The notes under the pieces: generated by a model
The model's input: only the letters and a program-made list of their open reading frames with translations
Database searches by the model: none
Told to the model about the DNA's origin: nothing
In this document: one piece after another, positions 1 through 9,191 of the stretch
Position numbering within the stretch: the stretch's first letter is position 1
Layout: each line of letters begins with the position of its first letter
Position numbers and translations under genes: made by a program
Assembly: GCF_005233875.1 (NCBI RefSeq)
Contig: NZ_SZPZ01000001.1
Coordinates: 2,046,001 to 2,110,000, forward strand
Origin: Kribbella jiaozuonensis
GTDB lineage: Bacteria; Actinomycetota; Actinomycetes; Propionibacteriales; Kribbellaceae
Reading direction: 5' to 3'
Length of the DNA stretch: 64,000 nucleotides

Positions 1-893
1 ACGAGGTCGTGGGACGGGACGACTACGCAGTACTGACCGAAGGAGCCGTGGCCGTGGTAGCCGTGGCGGGAGATCCAGAACTGGTAGCCGTAGCCGGACT
101 CGAAGTCGGGGTTCGGGAGCCAGTTGGGGAGGGGGAGGGTATCGATGTGGCGTTTGGTTGCCAGGCCTACCCATTCGCTCGGGACGAGTTGTTGGTCGCC
201 CCAACGGCCTCCCCGGAGTAGCAGTTCGCCGAAGGCGGCGATGGCCTCGGTGGTGAGGTGAAGACCGTGGAAGCCGAAGGCGGCGCCGCTCGCTACCCGG
301 TCCCACTCGGCGTGGTCGATGCCCATCGGCTTGAAGAGGCGCTCGTCGAGGAACTCGGGAAGCCCACAGCCGGTGACCCGTTCGATCATGCGCGCCAGGA
401 TGAACGTGGTCGCGTTGTCGTAGTCGTGCTGCGTCCCCTCGACGGCGACAAACGGTGCGCGCAGGAATCCCTTCACCAGGTCGTTCGGCTCCAGCTCCCA
501 CGCTTCCTCGAGGCTGTCCTTGCCGTGCCCGGCCGTCATCGAGAGCAGGTGGTGAACGGTGATGCGGCGGCCCTGCTCCGAAATGTCGTCCGGAACGTGG
601 TCGGGCAGTACGTCGATCACCCGGTCGTCCAGCGACAGCAGCCCGTCGGCGATCACCAGACCAACGGCGATCGACGTGAACGACTTGGTCAGCGAATACA
701 GCAGATGCGGGCGCTCAGCGGAGTACGGCGTCCACCAGCCTTCCGCGACGACGTGACCGCGGCGTACGACCATGATCGAGTGGCATTCGATCGACCGCGC
801 TTCGAGCTCGTCCAGCAGCGCGAGGATCGAACTGGACGACATGCCCGCGGCGGCCGGCGTCGACCGCGGCAGCAGGAAGCGCTGGGAAACCAT
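1..893 (-). CDS. Serine hydrolase of the beta-lactamase/PBP4 family (3' end outside window)
   Basis: About 297 codons are visible, starting at an ATG at 893 and running off the left edge, so the C-terminus is missing. The protein shows the class C beta-lactamase/esterase layout: an SxxK-type active-site motif (YSLTKSF) about 70 residues in, then a YDN triplet matching the Tyr-x-Asn motif about 150 residues in. No signal peptide is apparent, so it is probably cytoplasmic and more likely an esterase or peptidase than a true antibiotic-degrading enzyme. It diverges from a second family member whose start lies only 32 bp away, so both promoters share that short gap. The family call is firm; the substrate is unknown. 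Confidence 0.85.
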   Translation of the reverse strand, partial: MVSQRFLLPRSTPAAAGMSSSSILALLDELEARSIECHSIMVVRRGHVVAEGWWTPYSAERPHLLYSLTKSFTSIAVGLVIADGLLSLDDRVIDVLPDHVPDDISEQGRRITVHHLLSMTAGHGKDSLEEAWELEPNDLVKGFLRAPFVAVEGTQHDYDNATTFILARMIERVTGCGLPEFLDERLFKPMGIDHAEWDRVASGAAFGFHGLHLTTEAIAAFGELLLRGGRWGDQQLVPSEWVGLATKRHIDTLPLPNWLPNPDFESGYGYQFWISRHGYHGHGSFGQYCVVVPSHDL

Positions 894-925
894 CTGGGCA
901 GATTAACAAGGCGTACGGTCGTTCG

Positions 926-2281
926 ATGGGGAGTTTCGAGGACGGGCTTTGGCCGCTGGTGGAGGGCTTCGTCGCGTCGCATGACGTGGCCGGCCTGGCT
1001 GTTGCGGTCGTGCGGGACGGCGAGGTTGTCTCGCGTGGGTTCGGTGTTCGGGACGTTGGCCGCGGTACGCCAGTCACGCCGGAGACGATGTTCCACCTGG
1101 CCTCCGTGTCGAAGCCGTTCGTCGCGACGGCGGTCGTCCACAAGCTCGACCTGGACGCGCCGATCACCGAATGGGTGCCCGAGTTAACGCTGGCCGACGG
1201 CCGGGCCGGGGAGGTGACGGCGCGGCGCCTGCTGAGCCACACGAGCGGTCTGCCCGACGTGTCGGAGTACGGCTGGCACGATCCGCAGCTCGGCGACGAC
1301 GCGCTCAGCGAGTTCGCTCGCAGTCTGTCGGGTTGGCGGCTGCGGGACGATTCGGCGTTCTCCTACTCCAACGCCGGCTACGAGCTTCTCGGGTTGGCGC
1401 TGTCGAGGGCCACGGGCACGACGTTCGAGGATGCCGTACGGCGGGAAGTCCTCGCGCCGGCCGGGATGCGCAACAGCACCTTCCTCCGCGCCGACGTACC
1501 CGCGGAGCTGGCCGCGTCACCCCACGTGGGGATGCCGCTGATGGTGCCCGGCGACGCGTATCCGTACACCAGGCGGCACGCCCCCAGCTCGACCCTGCAT
1601 TCCAACCTGGTCGAGCTCTCCCGCTGGATCACGAACGCACCAGAACTCGAGCTGATGTCGCAGCCCGTGGTGCAAGTCGGTCGTCCGCCGTGGGAGGAGG
1701 CGATGGGCCTCGGCTGGGCGCTCGGGACCTATCGCGGGCACAGGACCCTGAGCCACAGCGGACTCGATCCCGGCTTCGGGGCAAGGATCGTGCTGGTGCC
1801 GGACCGACGTACCGGCGTCGTCGTGCTGGCCAACTCCAACACCGTCCCCGCCTCGTCCATCGCGAAGGCGGCGCTCGACATCGCCCTCGTCGGCGAGCCG
1901 GGGGAGGGCGTGACGGAGCTGCGTACGTCGCAACGCCCGATCGCCGGCCCCGTCGCCGAGACGCTCGCATCCGAAGGGCCGGATGCGGCGAAAGCGACGT
2001 ACGACCGGCTGACCGCCATCGAGCAACCCGAGGACGACGGGTTCGACGACGCCGTGTGGGGCGCGATCGAGCTACACCGCACAGACCTCGTCTGGCCCCT
2101 GCTCCGCCTGTGGACCGACCTGCGCCCGGACTCCTCCGCCGCCTGGACGATGACCGCCTGGGCCCACGAGGTGGACGGCGACCCCGACCTAGCCCGGACG
2201 GCCGCCCAACGCGCCCTTACCCTCGACCCCACGAACGACGAGGCCACCGACATCATCAGCAGACTCAGCGCTTCTTGGTGA
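926..2281 (+). CDS. Beta-lactamase-family serine hydrolase with C-terminal helical (TPR-like) region
   Basis: This 451-aa protein has the serine beta-lactamase/DD-peptidase fold motifs. The nucleophile motif SVSK is at residues 60-63, a YSN triplet follows (Tyr-x-Asn), and an HSG sequence about 270 residues in may stand for the KTG motif. The last 100 or so residues are rich in Ala, Leu and Trp (around DPDLARTAAQRAL) and resemble a tetratricopeptide-type helical hairpin, an addition not found in simple beta-lactamases. There is no obvious signal peptide. The start at 926 has only a weak upstream purine stretch. Its 3' end overlaps the convergent reductase gene by 17 bp. Substrate unknown; peptide or ester hydrolysis is the family expectation. 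Confidence 0.87.
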   Translation: MGSFEDGLWPLVEGFVASHDVAGLAVAVVRDGEVVSRGFGVRDVGRGTPVTPETMFHLASVSKPFVATAVVHKLDLDAPITEWVPELTLADGRAGEVTARRLLSHTSGLPDVSEYGWHDPQLGDDALSEFARSLSGWRLRDDSAFSYSNAGYELLGLALSRATGTTFEDAVRREVLAPAGMRNSTFLRADVPAELAASPHVGMPLMVPGDAYPYTRRHAPSSTLHSNLVELSRWITNAPELELMSQPVVQVGRPPWEEAMGLGWALGTYRGHRTLSHSGLDPGFGARIVLVPDRRTGVVVLANSNTVPASSIAKAALDIALVGEPGEGVTELRTSQRPIAGPVAETLASEGPDAAKATYDRLTAIEQPEDDGFDDAVWGAIELHRTDLVWPLLRLWTDLRPDSSAAWTMTAWAHEVDGDPDLARTAAQRALTLDPTNDEATDIISRLSASW

Positions 2282-2909
2282 AGGTTAGGTGGGTGGTGCC
2301 TGAGGAGGTGGTGACCGGCTCGATGTTGTAGGTGTCTTCGAGGGACTCCAGGCCGTCCCAGAGGCGTACGCCGCGGCCGAGGACGATCGGGACCACCGCG
2401 ACATGCATGTAGTCGACGAGGCCCTCGGCAAGGAAGTCGCGGACCACCGTGGCGCCGCCGCCGATGCGGATGTCGGCGTCGCCGATGACTTCGCGCACCT
2501 GCGCGAGGGTCTCGGTCGGGGTGGCGTCGAGGAAATGGAACGTGGTGCCGCCTTCCATCTCGATCGACGGGCGGGGGCGGTGGGTCAACACGAACGTCGG
2601 CGTGTGGTACGGCGGATTCGGGCCCCACCAGCCCTTCCAGTCCGGGTCGTCCTGCCAGCCGGGCGGGCCGAACTTGCCGGCGCCCATGATCTCGGCGCCG
2701 ATACCGGGGTTGTGCTGCGCCGCGAACGCGTTGTCGGCGCCGAGCGTCCCGCCGGCCAGCTGGTCTCCCGCGTGGAAGAACTGCGTGCCGATCAACCATT
2801 CGTGCAGCCGCTCCCCGGCGTGCCCGAACGGCGTCTCGAGCGCCTGACCCTCACCGGTGCCGAACCCGTCGAGTGAGATCGAGAAGTTGTGAACCCTGAC
2901 CTGTGACAT
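2265..2909 (-). CDS. Dihydrofolate reductase-family (RibD C-terminal-like) protein
   Basis: The 214-aa product begins with the strand-rich VHNFSISLDGFGTGEGQ pattern typical of the RibD_C/YyaP branch of the DHFR superfamily. It also has the GxxxFHxGDQ-type segment, a TFHFL strand and a glycine-rich IRIGGGATVVRDFL nucleotide-binding segment near residue 155. These proteins bind NADPH, but most of this branch are neither true DHFRs nor riboflavin enzymes, and their substrates are unknown. A GAGGAG Shine-Dalgarno stands just before the ATG. The leader carries a small inverted repeat (GGTGAGA at 2928-2934, TCTCACC at 2950-2956). Transcription converges on the hydrolase gene, with a 17-bp overlap. 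Confidence 0.85.
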   Translation of the reverse strand: MSQVRVHNFSISLDGFGTGEGQALETPFGHAGERLHEWLIGTQFFHAGDQLAGGTLGADNAFAAQHNPGIGAEIMGAGKFGPPGWQDDPDWKGWWGPNPPYHTPTFVLTHRPRPSIEMEGGTTFHFLDATPTETLAQVREVIGDADIRIGGGATVVRDFLAEGLVDYMHVAVVPIVLGRGVRLWDGLESLEDTYNIEPVTTSSGTTHLTFTKKR

Positions 2910-3010
2910 GAGATTGCTCCTCAGTTAGGTGAGAAGCCGCGGTCCGGCCTCTCACCCCCCAGTCGGAGCCGACCGACAGACCTTGACACGCCCCTGATAT
3001 CTCGTGCCGG

Positions 3011-3685
3011 TCAGGCGCGGCGGATGGTGATGTTGCCGCCGTGGGTGCGGGCTCGGACGTTGATGGTGCGGTCGGTCGGCTCGTCGGCGTCGAGTTCGTT
3101 GAAGACGCGGCCGATCGAGGTGTGGGCGTCCAGCTGGGCGGCGACGCCGGCCGGTACGCCGATCGCGAGCGAGCCGGTAGCCGTGTACAAATCGGCCGCT
3201 CCGGTGCCCAGCTGGCCGACCCGGATGTCGCCGCTCGCCGTACGGGCGTTGACCGCTGCCCGCGCCATGTCGACGCTGATGTTGCCGGTGGCCGACTTGG
3301 CGCGCAGGTCGCCCGCAACCGTGCTGACCTGGATGTCGCCGTTCGCGGTCTTCAGCTGGCAGGCGCCGACCTCGCCGTCGACGACGTAGTTGCCCTTGGC
3401 GGTGTAGCCCTGGACGTCGGACCCGGTCGGGAGCTCGATCAGGACGGTCACCTCGCCGTACTTCTTGGAGAACAGCGTCCGCAGCTTCGGGTGCCTGACC
3501 TGCAGTTTCCCGTCGGTGAACTCGATCACGACCTGCTCGGCGGCCTGTACGTCGAGGTCCCAGGCCGGGTCGACCGGGCGGACCTCGACGACGGTGTCGG
3601 TCCGGTCACCGGCGTGGACGGTGACGTTGCCGAAGATGATGTCGACGTCGGCGGAGATCGGTGCGGGAGTGGCGAAGATCGGCAT
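3011..3685 (-). CDS. DUF4097-family beta-strand-repeat protein
   Basis: The 224-aa product is built from repeated short beta strands with alternating T/A-x-x-G-D-I/V patterns (AKSATGNISVDMA, ARTASGDIRVGQL). This is the right-handed beta-solenoid-like adhesin fold of the DUF4097 family. No membrane segment is present. I chose the ATG at 3683-3685 because an AAGGA ribosome-binding site lies 8 nt upstream; an earlier in-frame start 31 codons upstream would run through the regulatory repeats. DUF4097 genes often sit beside DrrAB-type exporters or sensors. Here it diverges from drrA across a 145-bp region full of GTGTCAG repeats, so the two are probably co-regulated. Molecular function unknown. 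Confidence 0.82.
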   Translation of the reverse strand: MPIFATPAPISADVDIIFGNVTVHAGDRTDTVVEVRPVDPAWDLDVQAAEQVVIEFTDGKLQVRHPKLRTLFSKKYGEVTVLIELPTGSDVQGYTAKGNYVVDGEVGACQLKTANGDIQVSTVAGDLRAKSATGNISVDMARAAVNARTASGDIRVGQLGTGAADLYTATGSLAIGVPAGVAAQLDAHTSIGRVFNELDADEPTDRTINVRARTHGGNITIRRA

Positions 3686-3735
3686 GGTGTCTGTCCTTAA
3701 CGAGTCGGTGTTGACGACAACTCTCGTGAGGACCG

Positions 3736-3808
3736 CTGACACCGCGCCGCCATGAGCGGGAGACACCGGGCCTGACACGGTGTAGGCGGCGTGTCAGGTG
3801 CGTGTCAG
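3736..3808. promoter_or_regulatory. GTGTCAG repeats with 11-bp period, candidate SARP operator
   Basis: On the plus strand GTGTAGG (3780), GTGTCAG (3791) and GTGTCAG (3802) are spaced exactly 11 bp apart, which is one helical turn. On the minus strand GTGTCAG occurs at 3778-3772 and 3742-3736, with the partial copy GTGTCTC starting at 3766. SARP activators are known to bind direct heptamers repeated every 11 bp. A SARP-family gene lies two genes downstream. The link between the two is inference. Confidence 0.6.
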
Positions 3809-3830
3809 GGCGGCTGCCGAAGGTAATCCC

Positions 3831-4775
3831 ATGACAACTTCGGCGATCGCGGTCTCAGGACTGCGCAAGACCTTCGGCGACAAGACCGTGCTCGACGGCA
3901 TCGACTTCGAGATCCCCGCGGGCACCGTCTTCTCGCTGCTCGGCCCCAACGGGGCCGGCAAGACGACCACGGTCAACGTGCTGACCACGTTGATCAAGGC
4001 TGACAGCGGCACGGTCCGGGTGGCCGGGCACGACGTCGCCACCGAGGCCAAGGCGGTCCGTTCGGCGATCGGCGTCACCGGCCAGTTCGCGGCCGTGGAC
4101 GAGCTGCTGACCGGCCGGGAGAACCTCCAGCTGATGGTCGACCTCACCCGCGGATCGACGAAGGTCGACAAGCGGATCGTCGACAGTCTGCTGGAGCGCT
4201 TCGACCTGGTGGAGTCGGCCGACAAGTCCGCGGCGACGTACTCCGGCGGCATGCGCCGCAAGCTCGACCTGGCCATGACGCTGGTCGGCAGCCCGCGGAT
4301 CATCTTCCTCGACGAGCCGACGACGGGCCTCGACCCGCGCAGCCGGCGGACGATGTGGACGATCATCCGCGAACTGCTGGCCGACGGCGTGACGATCTTC
4401 CTCACCACGCAGTACCTGGACGAGGCCGACGAGCTGGCCGACCGGATCGCCGTACTCAACCAGGGCAAGTTGGTTGCCGAGGGCACCCCCGAGGAGCTCA
4501 AGCGGCAGATCCCCGGCACGCATGTGCGGTTCCGGTTCGCCACCATCGACGACCTCGACGTCGCCGCCGGAATCCTGCCGGAATCGACCCGCGACGACGA
4601 CGCACTGACCCTGCGGGTCCCGAGCGACGGCGGCACCAAGTCGGTCCGCGCGCTGCTCGATCGCCTCGACGAGCACTCGCTCGACGCCGAGGAATTCTCC
4701 GTCCACACCCCTGATCTCGATGACGTTTTCCTGGCCCTGACCGGCCACGACACCGCGGAGGTAGTCGCGAAATGA
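3831..4775 (+). CDS. DrrA-type ABC exporter ATP-binding protein
   Basis: This 314-aa ABC ATPase belongs to the daunorubicin-resistance DrrA branch. Visible motifs are Walker A (GPNGAGKTTT), a Q-loop (VTGQFAAVDELLTGREN), the signature YSGGMRRKLDLA, Walker B with D-loop (IIFLDEPTTGLDP) and a C-terminal DUF4162-like tail. The ATG at 3831 is preceded by GAAGG and fits the family N-terminus. The last codon overlaps the permease start in an ATGA, so the two are translationally coupled and form one exporter. Typical substrates are drugs or lipophilic metabolites. The 11-bp-period repeats immediately upstream suggest activation by the neighbouring SARP protein. Confidence 0.93.
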   Translation: MTTSAIAVSGLRKTFGDKTVLDGIDFEIPAGTVFSLLGPNGAGKTTTVNVLTTLIKADSGTVRVAGHDVATEAKAVRSAIGVTGQFAAVDELLTGRENLQLMVDLTRGSTKVDKRIVDSLLERFDLVESADKSAATYSGGMRRKLDLAMTLVGSPRIIFLDEPTTGLDPRSRRTMWTIIRELLADGVTIFLTTQYLDEADELADRIAVLNQGKLVAEGTPEELKRQIPGTHVRFRFATIDDLDVAAGILPESTRDDDALTLRVPSDGGTKSVRALLDRLDEHSLDAEEFSVHTPDLDDVFLALTGHDTAEVVAK

Positions 4776-5515
4776 AGAACCCCTCAGTGGTGATGCTGCG
4801 CCGCAACTTCAAGCACATCGCCCGCAACCCGACCTCGGTTTTCAACGCAGTACTGATGCCGGTCGTGGTCATGCTGATGTTCGTCTACATGCTCGGCGAC
4901 GCCTTCAGCGTCGGTGTTCCGTACGTCGATTACGCGACGCCCGGCATGCTCCTGCTGGCCGTCTGCTACGGACTGGGATCAGTGGCCACGTCGGTGAACT
5001 CGGACATGACCAAGGGCATCATCAACCGGTTCAAGGTGATGGACGTACCGCGTGGCGCGGTGCTGACCGGTCACGTGATCGCCAGCCTGATGACCAACCT
5101 GGTCGCGATCGCGGCGATCATCGGCGTGGCCTTCGCGCTCGGGTTCAACCCGTCGGCGAGCTTCGTCCAGTGGCTCGGCGTGATCGGCATCGTCGTACTG
5201 CTCGGTCTCGCGACCGGCTGGTTGACCGTCGCGCTCGGTCTGTTCGCGAAGACTCCTGAGACCGCGGGGCTGGCCTCGGTTCCGCTGATCATGCTGCCGT
5301 TCTTCAGCAGCGCGATCGTGCCGGCCGACAAGATGGGCCCGGGCGTGAAGCAGTTCGCGCAGTACCAGCCGTTCACGCCGATCATCGAGTCCCTGCGCGG
5401 GCTGCTGAACGGCTCGGCGGCGACCGGCGACCTGCTCGCCGCGCTCGCCTGGCTGGTCGGGATCGCGGTCGTCGGCTACATCTGGGCGACCTCGACGTTC
5501 AAGAAGCGAGCGTGA
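4772..5515 (+). CDS. DrrB-type ABC exporter permease
   Basis: The 247-aa integral membrane protein has six predicted helices in the ABC-2 arrangement. The first is around FNAVLMPVVVMLMFVYML, and the conserved region is YVDYATPGMLLLAVCYGLGSVATSVNSDMTKGIINRFKVM, with a cytoplasmic coupling segment after helix two. Together with the overlapping ATPase gene it forms a DrrAB-type efflux pump. The 3' end overlaps the convergent SARP-regulator gene by 17 bp, so the operon ends here. Confidence 0.92.
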   Translation: MKNPSVVMLRRNFKHIARNPTSVFNAVLMPVVVMLMFVYMLGDAFSVGVPYVDYATPGMLLLAVCYGLGSVATSVNSDMTKGIINRFKVMDVPRGAVLTGHVIASLMTNLVAIAAIIGVAFALGFNPSASFVQWLGVIGIVVLLGLATGWLTVALGLFAKTPETAGLASVPLIMLPFFSSAIVPADKMGPGVKQFAQYQPFTPIIESLRGLLNGSAATGDLLAALAWLVGIAVVGYIWATSTFKKRA

Positions 5516-8500
5516 CCCGGACCAGCTCGGACCAGTCCGCCTGCCGTCCCTCTTCAGTCGCCTCGGTGAACCTCGTGTCACCGAGGCGACTGCGCGTTTC
5601 CTGCTCGATCCGGGTCAGGTCGGGGTTCGACAGATCCGGCAGACCACCGACGACGGCGCTCGCCGCGAGGAGCCGGGCAGCCTGCTCGTCCTGACCGGTG
5701 CGCAACGCCAGATCGGCGATCCCGACGAGTACCTGCGCGATGCTGGGGATGTGGCCGGTCTCGGTCGCCGCCTGGACCGCGGCGGTGCGGTGCTCCCAGG
5801 ACTCGTCGAGATCCTCGGCCAGGTATCCGAGCACGTCGTGCCGGATCGTCCGCAGACTGGCGCGCTCGGCCTCGTGCCCCAGCATCGTCGTCGCCACGGC
5901 TAGTTGCCGTCTCGCCTCATCGGCATCTCCGCTCCAGCGCGCGAGCTCCGCCTTCGACAGCGCCAGCTCGACCAGCGCCTCCGGCCAGGCGACCCGTTCG
6001 GCCGCCCGTTGTGCCTCGGCCATCGCGGTCGCGCTCGACTCCAGATCACCTGCCAGCCAATAGAGCTGCGCCTGCCGCGACCGCGTCCGTACGACGTCCT
6101 CCGTGGCGCCGACCTCGGTGGCGACCGCGATCGCCTGTTCGCAGTACTCGCACGCGGCCGCGAAATTGCCGCGGACAGCGACCCGGTCGGCCAGCTCGGT
6201 CAGCGCGAACGACATACCCCACCGCTCGCCGATCGCGCGGAACTCGGCCAGCCCGGCCTCGAGCAGGGCGTCCGCTTCAGGGTCGCCGTCGCCGAGCATG
6301 ATCCGCATCTTGCCGGTCTGCAGGCGAGCCAGCGCCCGTACCCACGGATCGTCGTCGGCAAGCAGCGATTCGAACGCCGAGACGAACGCGCTCGGTCCAT
6401 CCAGCAGTCGTTCCAGGGCGGTCGACAGCTTCACGGCCGGGTGCGGGTTCCGGACCCGGCGGCTGACGTCGGCAGCCTTGCGGATCCATTCCTCTGCGTT
6501 GTACTGGTCGCGTCCTCGCCCTGATGTCAGCAGGTTCGTGACGAAGGCGTAGACCACGGCCAGGATCTCGTCGTCCACTTCACCTGGTACGCCGGGGGCC
6601 GCCATCAGGTACTCGTTGCCCTCGACCTTGTGACCGGCGAACCACCAGTACCAGCCGGCCGCCGCGCCCAGCCGCATCGCTCCGTCGGCCTCCTGAGCCG
6701 CGAGCGCGCCCCGCATCGCCGCGGCGATGTTGTCGTGCTCCGGTTCGAGAGTGGCCAGCCATTCGAGCTGTTCGGCGCGGCGCAGATGCGGGTCCGCGGT
6801 CTCGGCGAGCTCGGTGAAGTACGCGAGGTGGGTACGCCGGGTCAGATCCGACTCACCCGCTTCGTCGAGACGCTGCTGGGCGTACTCCTTGATCGTGCCG
6901 AGCATCCGGTACCGCGGAGCGCCCTCGTTCTTCGTGACCACGAGCGACTTCTCGGTCAACGCGGTCAGCAGGTCGAGCACCTCCCACGACTCGACCTCGC
7001 CGCCGGCGCAGACCTGCTCGGCCGCCTCCAGGCTGGCGCCGCCGGCGAAGACCGAGAGTCTGCGCAGTACCGATCGCTCGGCGTCGGACAGCAGCTCCCA
7101 GCTCCAGTCGATCACCGCGCGCAGCGTGCGGTGGCGGGGGAGCGCCGTACGGCTGCCGCCGGTCAGCAAGCGGAAGCGGTCGTCGAGGCGGTTGGCGAGC
7201 TGTTCCAACGACATCGTGCGCAGGCGGGCCGCGGCGAGCTCGATGGCGAGCGGCATACCGTCCAATGCCCTGCAAATACGGGCCATCGTCGCCAGGGTCT
7301 GCGCGTCCGCTGTGAGATCTGCACGTACTGCACCGGCGCGGTCCTGCAGCAGGCGAACCGCCGGCGAGGTGTCGATCTCGCTGCCGTCAGCGGGGACGGC
7401 GAGCGGTGCAACCGGCCAGAGGGCCTCGCCGGTGATGCCGAGCGGCTCGCGGCTCGTCGCGAGGATCCGCAGCCGCGGGCATTCGCCAAGCACTCGGTGA
7501 GCGAACGCGGCCGCCGACTCGATCACGTGCTCGCAGTTGTCCAGGATCAGCAGCATCGCCCGCTCGCGGACGGCGGCGATGACACGGTCCGTCGGGTCCG
7601 CCTCCGGTACGTCGCCCAGCAGTGCGTCCCGGAGCGCGAGCGCGGACAGGGTCGCTTGGGCTACGTCGCCATCGGGGCCGATGGCCGCGAGTTCGACCAT
7701 CCAGGCTCCGTCGGGAAGGTCGCCGAGCAGGGTACGCGCGGTCTCGGCGGACAGCCTGGTCTTCCCCGAGCCGCCTGGTCCGATCAGCGTGGTGAGGCGG
7801 TGCTCGGCGATGAGGTCGCGGACGGCGGCGACATCGGCGTCCTTACCGACGTACGTCGTGAGCTCTTCGCGGAGGTTGGTGTTGCGCTTCTCGTCTCGTC
7901 GTACCAGCTCGCCGCGGAGGAGGGCGACGTGGAGGGCGGACAGCTCCGGTGACGGGTCGACGCCGAGCTCGTCGGCGAGGGTCTCTCTGGTGCGCTCGTA
8001 CACGCGGAGCGCTTCGGTGTCGCGACCGGAGGCGACGAGGGCTCGCATCAAGGCGGCGACCAGGCGTTCGCGGACCGGGTTCGCGGCGACGAGATCGGTC
8101 AGCTCGGTGACCATTTCGGCGCCGTGGCCGAGCGTGATCTCAGCGTCGTACCGATCCTCCATCGCGGTCAGGCGCAGCCCGTCGAGCCGGGTCACTGCCG
8201 CGTCGAACGCGCCGCTCTCGGTGAGACCGACATCCTGCATCGCGGGACCACGCCACAGCTCGAGCGCCTCACGCAGCAGCCGGACCCCCTGCGGATCCTG
8301 ATCGGTCCGAGCCCGCGCGACGAGCCGCTCGAACCGCACGGCGTCGACCGCGTCCGGATCCACCTGCAGCCGATAGCCGTCCGTGTGCCCCTCAACCGAA
8401 CCTTCCGGAAGCACCTTCCGCAGCCGGGAAACCAACCGCTGCAAAGCATTCGCCGCGTCGGCCGGCGGCTGCTCCCCCCAGATCCAGTCAACCAGCGTCG

Positions 8501-8630
8501 CCTTCTGCACCACCCGCCCCGGGTCAAGGGCCAGCGCAATCAACAACCCCCGCAACCGCGCCCCCGGCACGTCGGCGACGCCACCATCGCCCGTACGCAC
8601 CTCAAACGGCCCCAACAACCCAATCTGCAC
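5499..8630 (-). CDS. SARP/AfsR-type transcriptional regulator (BTAD, NB-ARC, TPR)
   Basis: The 1043-aa protein has three parts. Residues 1-95 form an OmpR-like winged helix (start MQIGLLGPFEVRTGDGG). Residues 96-245 form the bacterial transcriptional activation domain. An AAA/NB-ARC STAND ATPase follows with P-loop GPGGSGKT near 284-291, Walker B LLILDNCEHV and an MHD-like region, and a long alpha-helical TPR tail completes the protein. The start is a GTG with no good Shine-Dalgarno, consistent with leaderless translation. AfsR-like SARPs activate secondary-metabolism or export genes through direct heptamer repeats. The convergent drrAB operon, with its 11-bp repeat array, is the obvious local target, although this is inferred. 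Confidence 0.92.
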   Translation of the reverse strand: MQIGLLGPFEVRTGDGGVADVPGARLRGLLIALALDPGRVVQKATLVDWIWGEQPPADAANALQRLVSRLRKVLPEGSVEGHTDGYRLQVDPDAVDAVRFERLVARARTDQDPQGVRLLREALELWRGPAMQDVGLTESGAFDAAVTRLDGLRLTAMEDRYDAEITLGHGAEMVTELTDLVAANPVRERLVAALMRALVASGRDTEALRVYERTRETLADELGVDPSPELSALHVALLRGELVRRDEKRNTNLREELTTYVGKDADVAAVRDLIAEHRLTTLIGPGGSGKTRLSAETARTLLGDLPDGAWMVELAAIGPDGDVAQATLSALALRDALLGDVPEADPTDRVIAAVRERAMLLILDNCEHVIESAAAFAHRVLGECPRLRILATSREPLGITGEALWPVAPLAVPADGSEIDTSPAVRLLQDRAGAVRADLTADAQTLATMARICRALDGMPLAIELAAARLRTMSLEQLANRLDDRFRLLTGGSRTALPRHRTLRAVIDWSWELLSDAERSVLRRLSVFAGGASLEAAEQVCAGGEVESWEVLDLLTALTEKSLVVTKNEGAPRYRMLGTIKEYAQQRLDEAGESDLTRRTHLAYFTELAETADPHLRRAEQLEWLATLEPEHDNIAAAMRGALAAQEADGAMRLGAAAGWYWWFAGHKVEGNEYLMAAPGVPGEVDDEILAVVYAFVTNLLTSGRGRDQYNAEEWIRKAADVSRRVRNPHPAVKLSTALERLLDGPSAFVSAFESLLADDDPWVRALARLQTGKMRIMLGDGDPEADALLEAGLAEFRAIGERWGMSFALTELADRVAVRGNFAAACEYCEQAIAVATEVGATEDVVRTRSRQAQLYWLAGDLESSATAMAEAQRAAERVAWPEALVELALSKAELARWSGDADEARRQLAVATTMLGHEAERASLRTIRHDVLGYLAEDLDESWEHRTAAVQAATETGHIPSIAQVLVGIADLALRTGQDEQAARLLAASAVVGGLPDLSNPDLTRIEQETRSRLGDTRFTEATEEGRQADWSELVRVTLAS

Positions 8631-8672
8631 CTGCGAGATTGTGCCACGCGCCGTCGGCCGGCAACTTCCCCG

Positions 8673-9110
8673 CTAGCGGACGGCCTTCTTGACCAGGGCG
8701 ATGAGCTTCTTCTCGATGGCCGGTGTCAGCTTCATGACGGCGTACGACGTGGGCCAGAGGTCGCCGTCGTCGATCTTGGCCTCGTCGCTGAAGCCGAAGG
8801 TGGCGTAGCGGGCCTTGAACTTGGCGGCGTCCTGGAAGAAGCAGACGTTCTTCCCGCCGAGCGTCCAGCCGGGCATGCCGTACCAGAGCTTCGGCGACAG
8901 CTCCGGCACCTCGGCCGCGATCAGGTCGTGCAGCCGCTGAGCCATCTCCCGGTCACCGTCGGCCATGCCCGCAATCTTCGCCAGCTGCGCCTCGGTCGGG
9001 TCTTCCTTGCCCTTGAGCTCCTTGGCCCGCTCCTTCATGGCGTCGCGCTCGGCCTCGCTGAAGCCCTCGTACGACTTGGTCTTGGCGGTGGTCTTCTTCG
9101 TTGCGGCCAT
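8673..9110 (-). CDS. DUF1801-family (YdhG-like) protein
   Basis: The 145-aa protein starts with a lysine-rich tail (MAATKKTTAKTK). It continues into the DUF1801 core, with the conserved P-x-LSPKLWYGMPGW segment and VCFFQDAAKFKARYATFGFSDEAKIDDGDLWPT. The fold is that of the iron-chaperone/frataxin-like YdhG group, but a biochemical role is not established. I selected the ATG at 9108-9110 because GAGAGGA lies 7 nt upstream; an in-frame ATG 13 codons earlier has no such site. It is apparently monocistronic. Confidence 0.85.
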   Translation of the reverse strand: MAATKKTTAKTKSYEGFSEAERDAMKERAKELKGKEDPTEAQLAKIAGMADGDREMAQRLHDLIAAEVPELSPKLWYGMPGWTLGGKNVCFFQDAAKFKARYATFGFSDEAKIDDGDLWPTSYAVMKLTPAIEKKLIALVKKAVR

Positions 9111-9191
9111 CGGAGTGTCCTCTCGGGTCGGTCTGAACACTCCAAACACTAGAAGCCGCCGTACGCCGGGCGCTTCTTGAAAACTGATCGA

